This document shows positions 21,201-33,200 of a stretch of 64,000 nt of DNA, one piece after another. Source of the stretch: Tubiluchus corallicola (taxonomy: Eukaryota; Priapulida; Priapulimorpha; Priapulimorphida; Tubiluchidae); NCBI GenBank assembly GCA_030141605.1, contig JAQGDQ010000343.1, forward strand, positions 124,001-188,000. The letters run 5' to 3'. Position numbers and translations under genes: made by a program. Under the pieces are notes generated by a model. The model did no database searches. It was not told the DNA's origin and worked only from the letters and a program-made list of their open reading frames with translations. Every line of letters starts with the position of its first letter. Position 1 is the stretch's first letter.

Positions 21201-24200
21201 CAGCAGTAGTTCTGGAACAGCAAGGAGCGCCAGAGGTAGGAATGACAACTTTGGAGCTGCGACAGCCATTTGATCCTGTTGCGCACGATCTGGACGCCTC
21301 TTTCCGGCTCACAAAATTCGCCGATTTAAAAGGAGTTTTCACAACATAGCGACACCTATATTGAAACAATTGAAGAAAATAAAAGCTAGACAATGATTTG
21401 CTAACTAATTACTCTGAGAAGCAGCTTCAATCAATACTGATACAAAATAAATCTACAAATAACGCAATAAACGACTTTACTTCTGCCATTTCACTTTTAA
21501 AGGCTTTATGTTGTTTAATTAGAAAAACAATTTCTTCGTATAAAACTATCAAAATTAGGCAAAATTTATAGGCGTGAAAGTGCATCCGCCACAACATTCA
21601 TTCTTCCCGGAATATTCTCCACAGTGTAAGAGTATTCCTGAAGAATGAGCGACCAGTGACACAACCGGCGGTTATTACGCTTAATGCGAGGAAGGGCCAA
21701 CAAGCTGCGCTGGTCAGTTCGGATAGTAAAATGCCGCCCTTCCAGAAAGTATCTCAACTTCTCCACCCAGTATATAACTGCTAAACACTCCACTTCTACC
21801 ACACTGTAATTACGCTCAGTAACAGTTAATTTTCTGCTGAGGTATGTTATAGGTACTTCGCCATGTTCACTTTGTTCTTGGGATAGTACCCCACCTACAC
21901 CACTCAAGGATGCATCAGTAGTCAGTATAAAAGGCTTCATGAAATCTGGAGAGTGCAATACAGTGTCGGAGCCAAGGCAGTCTTGCAATTCCACAAAACT
22001 CCGCTCACAGGCTTCTGTCCACTCAACTTTGGTTGGAGCGCTTTTCTCAAGTAGCTCAAAAAGAGGAGCAGCCTTGGTACTGAACATAGGAATGAACCTA
22101 CGGTAGAAGCCAACAAGACCCAAGTAGGCCCGTACTTGTTTCTTGTTTTGTGGACGTGGGAAGTTGTGTATACGTAGAATCTTGTTGGGTTGTGGCCAAG
22201 TATATTCCTGCAGTACTCGCTTAGTAGTTTTTCTAATGCCTAAATGTCCAGCCATCTTATTATCATGTGCCAGGGAGAGCACCTCCAGTCTCCTTGTCTT
22301 AGGCACAACCAGTAGTTCTCGTGGTTCTAGGCTAGGACGCTCACGTGCCAGGTAATAAAGTACTCCTTCACGAAGATAGTAGCCTTTGCCTTCTTTCCGC
22401 ACAGTTTCTTCAGTGCGTGCATTGTCGCGTAAGTTCCTTAAAGTTACATCATCTACTTGTTCTTGGTGTAACTGGGATTTACTGAGCTCAGTCAGGTGCA
22501 TTTGGTTTTGCTTTGACTCGTGCTCAGTCAGTGGAGGTGCTTTGATTCTGTCTTGCAAAAACTCTTGTTGGAGGGTCCTGTCTCTTTCCTCAAGGTTTTG
22601 CAGTTTCGCAGCTTTACTGCGTGTAACAACTAATGCCGTGTGCAGCTTGTCACCACTACTGTTTTCATCCTGCTTCATAGCATGCTTTTTAAATTGGCAG
22701 GAGGAATCCATGTTGGCCACAGTAGGTGTTGAAGCTGGTTTCGGTACACACTGGAAGTTCTTACTCCTCTTTGTCGGGAATGGAGTAACTGCCGTCCGAA
22801 AGTCATTGCCAAGTAAGAAGTCAACTGGAGGGTCACCAGAGACAGCCACTGTCAAATACCCACTGACCATCGGACTTTCAACCTCCACAATAGCCATGTG
22901 TACTTCCTTGGAATCTCCATGTACACACTTAATCGTCCTGGTTGACTCATCAACATATTGCTCTGGCCTTACCAAATCTGATTGAACAAGGCTAGTGCAT
23001 GCCCCAGTGTCGCCCATGCATTTCACATCCTTGCCATTCACAGATGCCCAGCAGCAATATTCATCTTCAGAAGATGCAATAATGTCGCGCGACTTTTTCG
23101 TTGTTTTGCTTGAACCACCTTCCTGGGTCTTCTTAGCATCACCTTTAGCTAAAAAATTCCGACCCATCGTGCTTCTGCCTTTCCCGGTGGCTTCAGCACC
23201 TGCCATGCTTCTTCTGCATTGATTTCTTTTATGTCCCAACTCGCCGCAGGAATAGCACTTCACATTAGATCCATTATATGTGCTTCTTCCTCTTGCTGAG
23301 CTACTACCATCGTGCATTGGCGTCTTCAATCCTTTCTTAAATGTGTGAGGTTGCATGACTTTTAGGCCACCCTGTATCGACATCACAGATGCTTGGTACA
23401 AGTCTGCTTTTTCAACAGCATCATCGAAGGAATGAAGATCTTGCCTCCGGACCCATTCACACATGTCACGTGACATCAGTGTTAAAACTTGTTCCTTACA
23501 GACCAATTCCACAACTTTATCTACAGAGTCAGCATCTTCTGCATTTCTGAACTCATTGTAGGCACGAAGAAGTTTTCTGCCAACTTGCTGAAAAGTCTCA
23601 TTGGCCCTCTTTTTTATAGCACGAAAACATAAATTAGAACATAGATGCTTCTTTCTTCACATCATTTTAACTCGAAAAAAGTTCTTACTGGTAGAACAGA
23701 TGTGGTACGATTGTTTGTTGTTCTATGAGTCTTTACTAAACTCATGTTGTGTCACTTAAATGAATCTTCTGTAAGCTGTGTTGACGATGCAATTTATGAT
23801 GTAATGTCCTTTTCTTTGTGTTCTTTGTGTTTATTCAAGTTAGTGGTTTGTATTTGTTCAGGTGCAATGCCATCATTGTTTTATTTGGATTCCTAATTAT
23901 CAATAGATGGCTTTTAAAGCTGACAAGGTACATTAATTTATAGACAGCATAAAAGTGATAGGCTAGGCATGACGAAGCATTATGAAAAGCAAAACTCATA
24001 ATGTTCGAGTTGATCGATGCAATTCATCATTGTGAAGACACCCACAATGAGAAGATGTAGACTTGACTGTCTAGAGTTAGTAGGAAAATAATATGGAGTC
24101 TGACCCAGAATCTTGGGACAGATGGTCTCAATGGAATGGAAACCATAGTGAACAGCATTTGGTTTCCAATGGTTTGTACAATTCAGCACGGGCATTTGTT

Positions 24201-27200
24201 TATCATACTGTAGCAGTACTTACTGAACTATCTAATCTTCTAGTTGTCATAGCTCTCATGAAGTACAAGCACTTGGAAGAACACAAGAACTGGTACATAT
24301 GTAGCTTGGCTATTATCGACATGCTAGCTGGTATACATCTACATGTAGTTGCACATAGAATCTGGCAGTGGAATGGAATGGTGTCAAAAACTGAATGCTT
24401 GTTAGTGTACTATATTGCTGCAATTTTTATAAATACCTCAGCAATAACATTGCTTGCTGTCACAATAGACCGTTTTATCGCTATAAAATATCCTCTCAGA
24501 TATGACTCTCTGATGAGAAGATGGTTGGTCCAGCTTATTATTATTGCTTCATGGTTGTATTCATTTAGTGTAAGTGCTCTTGTGTATTATCAAGATAATT
24601 GGGAAGGTCAATGTATATGGGAGAACATTATTAACCAAGATGTGCTCCTGCTGTTTTCCATTCAGCAGTTGATCATTGCAACTGTGTTGTTACTTATCAA
24701 TGCCAACATCATGTGCATTGCACGAAGACACATGCGCCGGATTGAACCAGATGCATCAAGATCGTATAAACACATCGTGAAATCAGCCAAGATGATCAGT
24801 TTAGTTGTTGGCACTTTCATGTTCTGCTGTTTTCCTCAAATCTTTATCAATATAATCGTTGCATGCAATCGGCTTTATAAGATACCTCCATTGATTGTTC
24901 ATATTTGTAATGCGCTACTATTCAGCAATTCATTTATGAATCCAATAATTTATTCATGGAAAAATAAAGAGCTTCGGGAATCATTCAAGAAAGTGCTTCA
25001 CTGGGACAGATTAAAGGCATTCTTTAGAAGAAACTCCCAGAATTAGTGGGCCCTGATATTATTAAAATACATTATCAATGATGCTTACTCTATTCAATAC
25101 ATTTTGATTTTGCATAAGTGCACAAAAGATTAATAATGATAAAAATGTTGAACAACAGCTAGTAAACAGCCGTTACCTACTAAATGAAATCTGTTACAAC
25201 GTTACTGTAAGTACTGATTAAATTCCATGTAATGTTGTACTCGTTTGCCATGGCAATGGTTTGGTTTTCAAGCAATATGGCTGGGTGTTCGAACAGTAGT
25301 GACGACATTTTTTCTAGGGAAGAAATAGCTTGTAATCGAAAACGAGATTTCTCATAAGTGATTACAATATATTTTGACTGATACAGCATTGCAAATTATA
25401 GGAGATTTTACCACTTTGACTGGTAATAAGTACCAGTAAACTTTTAGCCTGTAATTTTAGACCTTTGAATAAATGGTATTTGTTTGTAAACTGTCGTTGT
25501 GGAGTTAGAACAGTATGGTATATTATGTTTAGAAACACATAATTAATTAAATTTTAAAACCAAACTTGAAAGACAGGAAATCTGAAAAAATTGTGATGGT
25601 GCCTTCGTCATAATTTTTTCTTTATTTGTTTGTATTCGTGTTTTGGGCAGCTGATTTCATGGCTAATTGGTCCTTCTCTATCATTTCTCCTATATCCTGA
25701 GACATTTTCTGACATCTTTATACTTATATTTCTTCTGAATTATTTCATATGTGTAATTAATTACTGTTTTATCACGTATTTGAGGATATAAATAAAATAA
25801 TGTCTATGTACATGTTACAATATTTGTTATAATTGCACTGGTCTAATTATGATATTATCTGAATACCTTTGCACTGACTCAAGTTAGGGGCTTATAATTG
25901 CTGCAGTGAAAAATCAATATTTTATATGCAGTACTAATTGTCTTTGATTGCATTTTATAGCAATGAAATGTATCAGCCATTCAAAACACAATGCGATATA
26001 TAAATTTGTAATAAGCCTATTGTTATTCCAATCTTTTGCATCCAAAAACTATATTTAATGGTTAATGTTTGATGTACTTTTGTGATGACAAGTGCAGTTT
26101 AATAATTGATAAGCTGTATCATTAATAGAATTATCAATTTGTGACACAATGATTGTGATAATGTACTGCCTAGACAAACATATCGGCAGGATTTACATTC
26201 AATCTAGTGGTGGAGGTGCGATATATTTTATTTGAGGTATCGATTATGAAGAGGCTCTTTCTTTATAACCATCGTAACATATTGTATTATTGCTAGACAT
26301 TATCAAAGGCATTATAACACATTTACAAGGTGTTACTGTAAACGAAACCGTTATTGATTGTGTTGATATCTCATGCAATTATTTGCTGAGAACACATAAC
26401 AAGGTTTAGAGAATGTGTTTGAGTAAAAGTTTTACACATCTATTCTCAGTAATTATGGAATCTGATGCAGATTCGTGCGATCTGTGGTGTCAGTGGAAGA
26501 GAAACGATACTGAAATGACTTCGATTTCCAATGGTTGGCCCAGATTACGAAGCATAGCTATATATCACACTACGGCAGTTCTTATTGAACTGTCTAATCT
26601 TCTAGTTGTTGTAGCTCTCGTGAAGTACAAGCACTTGGAAGAACACAAGAACTGGTACATATGTAACTTGGCTGTTGCTGACATGTTAACTGGTGTATTT
26701 CTACATGTACTTACATATGCAGTCTGGCAACAGAAAAGCAAGATATCTCACAGTGAATGTTTGTTGTTGTATCACTTTAGTTCTGCTTTTCTATACGTCT
26801 CAGCAACAATGTTGCTTGCTGTCACAATAGATCGTTTTATTGCCATAAAATATCCTCTCAGATACAACCATCTGATGAAAAGATGGTTAGTTCAGCTTAT
26901 TATTATTGCTTCATGGTTGTACTCATTTAGTGTAAGTGCTCTTGTGTATCATCAAGATAATTGGGAAGGTCAATGTATATGGGAGAACATTGTTAACCAA
27001 GATGTGCTCCTGCTGTTTTCCATTCATCATCTGATCATTGCAACCGTCATCATGTGCATTGCACGAAGACACATGTGCCGGATTGAACCAGATGCAGCAA
27101 GATCGTACAAGCACATCGTGAAATCAGCCAAGATGATCAGTTTAGTTGTTGGTACTTTCATGTTCTGCTGTTTTCCTCAAATCTTTATCAATATAATCTT

Positions 27201-30200
27201 TGCATACAATCGGCTTTATAAGATACCTCCATTCATTCTGGATATTTGCACTGCGCTGATATTCAGCAATTCATTTATGAATCCAATAATTTATTCATGG
27301 AAAAATAAAGAGCTTTGGGAATCATTCAAGAAAGTGCTTCACTGGGACAGATTAAAAACATTTTTTAGAAGAAACTCCCACAATTAGTAGGACTGCTGTT
27401 ATTAAAATACATTATCAGTGATGCTTGGCTGTTCAATTTATTTTGATTTTGCGAAAGTGCACTAAAGATTAATAATGATAAAAATGTTGAACAACAGCTA
27501 GTAAACAGCCATTACCTACTAAATGAAACCTGTTACAACGTTACTATAAGTACTGATTAAATTCCATGTAATGTTCGACTAGTTTGCCATGGCAATGGTT
27601 TGGTTTTCAAGCAATATGGCTGGGTGTTCGAACAGTAGTGACGTTTTTTCTAGGAAAGAAATAGCTAGTAATCGAAAACGAAATTTCTCATAAGTGATTA
27701 CAACATATTTTGACTGATACAGCATTGCAAATTATAGGAGATTTTACCACTTTGACTGTCAGTAAGTACCAGTAAACTTTTAGCCTGTAATTTTAGACCT
27801 TTGAATGAATTGTATTTGTTTTTAAACTGTTGTTGTGGAGTTAGAACAGTATGGTATATTATGTTTAGAAACATATAATTAATTAAATTTTAAGACCAAA
27901 CTTGAAAGATGAAAGTTGTACAAAAATTAACAAAAGTACAACCGTCTAGTGAATACATTTGCGCTAAATAATGTAAGCTTATAAAAAATCATGTTCAAAA
28001 GTAAATGCTTTGAGCTTTGGATCTGACAGGGGTACTTTTCTTTGAAGCTGAATGACCAGTTGGTCATTGACCAGTTAGTCTTCATGCTCTCATTCATCCA
28101 AATGTTGAGGTACATGGAACTATCACAGCCAAAATGAGGTAACTTATATTTTTTCTTATTTTTTTGAGCCATTTCTATGTACTTTGTCGATTTTGGTTAC
28201 TAGGGAGCCCTGCACATTAGGTAACAGTGCTCAGCGACATCACTGGCTTAAATGTAATAAGTACTGCTGCTCCTCCCTTGTAGACTTGAGGTTCTCATTG
28301 AGTAAGTTAGTTGATATTCTCATAACAAGTTGAGCTTATTTAGACAGCATCTGTTCTGACTGATGCATACTATTTGAAACTGGTACTGTTTATGCGTATT
28401 AACTTCCGTACTTTCCCACTTTGTCTTGTATTAATCCTAGCTTGTGGTGCTTCCGTATTTTACATTAAATATTGGCATTAAACTGTTGTTGTCTATGTGC
28501 TTTCAACTGTACTCAAACAGATCAAAATCCATTCTATATCGTTTATGTAACAATTTGATGTTTCTCTTTGGAATATCACTAAAGTATTTCAGGTACTTTG
28601 TTGTTGACTGTCTCTCGTGTTCTTTCAATGATTCATTTTTGCTTGGAAAATGGATGCTGCTGCTAAGATTTAGTTTATTGATAATGAAGCTGGCATCCCT
28701 TTCTAATGTCTCGTATTTACCAATGAAGCTGTAATTAGTCCGACACGGATTGCACAGGTCCACGTACGAGTCCCAATGTTCGTTGCCTACAACTGCGTCC
28801 GGATCTACGACATATTTGACAAATTCACTAAACTTTGTATCGCTTCCGCTTTCCAGAGATGATCTGGTTGCATTTTTGCGGTAATGCTTGATCATTGCTC
28901 GTCCATACGACTTGTGAAACTCAACGTCTTCGAAAGACTGAAATTTGTCTCGATAAGCCGATGCAAGTCGATCAAACGGGTGGCGGACAAATACAAATTT
29001 GAAGTAGGTGCTCAATATATTTTCCTGAGTTTCTGCTGAGTAAAAGGATAGATTTGGCAAAACATAGGTGTGGATGCCCTTTCTGGGAACATTCTCAAAT
29101 AACTGGTAAGCTTTTTGGTGTAGGAGAAATTCCATTATTCTCTTCCAGTTCGTCGTTGCAACCTTTGGCACATTACAGTAGAGGATTTTGCGTCTGTGGT
29201 TGACGATCATGTGTTCCTTGTTGTGTTTGGTCAGTTCCGGCGGATTGTTGCCATATTTCCTTTCACATATCTGGCTCACACGTAAATGCCTGTTTTCATA
29301 TTCTTGTGTAGATGAGGATATTTTGAATTCACCAATACTTATTTCTGGAAGTCTTACTTGAAGTCTCCTTAAATGACTGTGTTTTGTTATACTGCCATTT
29401 AAGATACCATATACGTGCTCTTGTCGAACGACACTTGGAAACTGTTGAAAAATGAAAGAACTCGCAAGAAAGGTGAACAGTAGAAAAAGTGCTAGAAGCA
29501 GCTTCTTTGGTTCATTGCTGTCTCCATGATGCATGCTCAGATTATGTTTCAGCAGTTCTTGGTGTATCAGTTGTTATGTCCTCTCGGCATTTGGTTTGTG
29601 AATACAACCGCATCTTCTCAATGGTTTTGTACAGCAATCTGAAAAACATTTCATAGAGTCTTTTTAGTTTAGAGAAATAAAGCTGTCCAGAAGGTTTGGC
29701 TTTGAAATAGGCTTGTTGTACATGTGTCTTCCGCCAGAAACGATGTCTGGTGTAATGGGCTAACTCTTATTTGCTGTAACAACTTATGCAGTGACGTACT
29801 CATGATACTACCTGACCTATGACAGACTCGACTGTGCATTTTTTGAATGCTGTTTTTACCACGATGCACATTTACCACATAACTGCCCACAAACAATTCG
29901 GTTCACATTAAAAGCACATAAATTAGAACATAGATGCTCCTTTCTTCACATCATTTTAACTCAAAAAAAGTTTTTACTGGTAGAAAAGATGTGGTACGAT
30001 TGTTTCTTGTTCTATGAGTCTTTACTAAACTCATGTTGTGTCACTTAAGTGAATCTTCTGTAAGCTGTGTTGACAGGTGCAATTTATGATGTAATGTCCA
30101 TACCAGAATTTCTTTGTGTTTATTCAAGTTAGTGGTTTGTATTTGTTCAGGTACAATGCCATCATTGTTTTATTTGGATTCCTAATTATCAACAGATGGC

Positions 30201-33200
30201 TTTTAAAGCTGACAAAGTACATTAATTTATAGACAGCATAAAAGTGACAGGTTAGGCATGATGAAGCATTATGAAAAGTAAAACTCATAATGTTCGAGTT
30301 GATCGATGCAATTTATCATTGTGAAGTCACCCACAATGAGAAGATGCAGACATGACTGTGTACAGTTAGTAGGAAAATAATATGGAGTCTGAACCAGAAT
30401 CTTGGGACGGATGGTCTCAATGGAATGGAAACCATAGTGAACAGCATTTGATTTCCAATGGTTCGTCCAATTCAGCAAGGACATTTGTTTATCATACTGC
30501 AGCATTACTTATTGAACTATCTAATCTTCTAGTTGTTATAGCTCTTGTGAAGTACACAAGAACTGGTACATATGTAGCTTGGCTATTATCGACATGCTAG
30601 CTGGTATACAACTACATGTGGTTACACATAGAATCTGGCTGTGGAATGGAATGGTTTCAAAAACTGAATGCTTCTTAGTGCTCTACATTGCTGCAATGTT
30701 TATAAATACCTCAGTAATAACATTGCTTGCTGTCACAATAGACCGTTTTATCGCTATAAAATATCCTCTTAGATATGACTGTCTGATGAGAAGATGGTTA
30801 GTCCAGCTTATTATTATTGCTTCATGGTTGTATTCATTTAGTGTAAGTGCTCTTGTGTATTATCACGATAATTGGGAAGGTCAATGTATATGGGAGAACA
30901 TTGTTAACCGAGGTGTGCTCCTGCTGTTTCCCATTCATCAGTTGATCATTGCAACTGTGTTGTTACTCATCAATGCCAACATCATGTGCATTGCACGAAG
31001 ACACATGCGCCGGATTGAACCAGATGCAGCAAGATCGTACAAGCACGTCGTGAAATCAGCCAAGATGATCAGTTTAGTTGTTGGTACTTTCATTTTTTGT
31101 TGTTTTCCTCAAATCTTTATCAATATAATTGTTGCATGCAATCGGCTTTACAAGATACCTCCATTCATTTTTCATATTTGTAATGCACTACTATTCAGCA
31201 ATTCATTTATGAATCCAATAATTTATTCATGAAAAAATAAAGAGCTTCGGGAATCATTCAAGAAAGTGCTTCACTGGGACAGATTAGAAGCGTTCTTTAG
31301 AAGAAACCCCGGCAATTAGTAGGACTGCTGTTATTAAAATACGTTATCAATGATGCTTACTCTATTCAACACATTTTGATTTTGCATAAATGCACTAAAG
31401 GTTAGTAATGATAAAAATGTGAAACAACAGCTAGTAAACAGCCATTACCTACTAAATGAAACCCATTACAACGTTACTGTAAGTACTGATTAAATTTCAT
31501 GTGATGTTGGACTCGTTTGCCATGGGAATGGTTTGGTTTTCAAGCAATATGGCTGGGTGTTTGAACAGTAGTGACGACATTTTTTCTAGGGAAGAAATAG
31601 CTAGTAATCGAAAACGAAATTTCTCATGAGTGATTACAATATATTTTGACTGATACAGCATTGCAAATTATAGGAAATTTTACCACTTTGACTGGTAATA
31701 AGTACCAGTAAACTTTTAGCCTGTAATTTTAGACCTTTGAATAAATGGTATTTGTTTTTAAACTGTCATTGTGGAGTTAGAACAGTGTGGTATATTATGT
31801 TTAGAAACACATAATTAATTAAATTTTAAGACCAAACTTGAAAGACAGGAAATCTGAAAAAAATGGGATGCAGTCTTAGTCATTATTTTTTCTTTATTTG
31901 TTTATTTCATGTTATGTTGTTGTTGCTGTTACGTAGTTAATCAAATAGTTTCATTATATGTTCTGTTGTCTTAATTTTTTAATTACTGCTCTATTATAAT
32001 GTGTTCAGTTTACTCTATTAAATTTGGCTGTAGTTACATTTTTTCATTAATCTAATCTGAGATGGGCAGCTGATTTGATGGCTAATTGGTCCTTCTCTAT
32101 CATTTCTCCTATATCCTGAGACATTTCTGACATCTTTATACATATTTCTTCTGAATTATTTTATATGTGAAATTAATTACTATTTTAGCATGTATTTGAG
32201 GATATAAATAAAATAATGTCTACGTATATGTTACAATATTTGTTATAATTGCACTGGTCTAATTATGATATTATCTGAATGTCGTTGCACTTACTCAAGT
32301 TACTAGCTTATAATTGTTGCAGTGCAAAATCAATTTTATATGCAGAACTAATTGTCTTTGATTGCATTTTATAGCCATGAAATGTATCAGCCATTCAAAA
32401 CACACTGCAATATGTAAATTTGAAATAAGCCTTTTCTTATTCACATCTTTTTTCATCCAAAACCAGAGAAGAAACTGTATTTAACGGTGGACAAAATGTC
32501 GAGAGAATGTCTTTCATTGGAAATATGTTTAATCAGTATCGAGTTGACAAGTGCAGTTTAATAATTAATAAGCTGTATCAATTATTAATATTATCAATCT
32601 ATCACACAATGTTGGTAATATTGTCCTGCCTAGACAAACATATCCGCAGAATTTTCATTCAATCAAGTGGTGGAGGTGCGATATATTTTATTTGCGGTAT
32701 CGATTATGAAGAGGCTCTTTCTTTATTACCAACGTAACTTATTGTATAAGTGCTAGACATTATCAAAGGCATTATAACAGATTTACAAGGTGTTACTGTA
32801 AACGAAACCCTTGATTGTGTTGATAGCTCATGCAGTTTATCACTGAAAGCACATATAACAAGGTTTAGAGAATGTGTTAGAGAAATAGGGAAATAAAAGT
32901 CTTACACATCTATTCTCAGTAATTATGGAATCTGAAGCAGATTCTTGTGATCCGTGGTGCCAGTGGAAGAGAAACGATACTGAAATGATTTCTATTTCCA
33001 ATGGTTGGCCCAGATTACCAAGCATAGCTATATTTCATACTACGGCAGTACTTATTGAACTGTCTAATCTTCTAGTTGTTGTAGCTCTCGTGAAGTACAA
33101 GCACTTGGAAGAACACAAGAACTGGTACATATGTAACTTGGCTGTTGCTGACATGCTAACTGGTGTATTTCTACATTTAGTTACACATAGAATCTGGCAG

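Larger units (their letters stand above)
19641..23622. mobile_element. foreign segment replacing GPCR B of unit I and ST of unit II
   Basis: Homology to the duplicon stops at about 19640 and resumes at about 23623 (ACATAAATTAGAACATAGAT, the upstream region of subtype A). In between are an unidentified exon-like stretch, LTR copies with an enclosed host-gene fragment, and a deleted Gmr1-like LTR retrotransposon on the minus strand. Confidence 0.8.
23623..27905. repeat. duplicon unit II: GPCR A2 and B3
   Basis: Homologous to units I and III but starts inside the ST-A intergenic region. No sulfotransferase is left. Its 3' end meets unit III at about 27905. Confidence 0.88.

Noticed and set aside
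22143..23222. Plus-strand ORFs of 70-199 codons
   Set aside because: Antisense shadows of the retrotransposon frame.
26413..26454. Upstream Met as start of GPCR B3
   Set aside because: The paralogue B5 begins at the position of the internal Met (26455), and its upstream region is not open in the same way.
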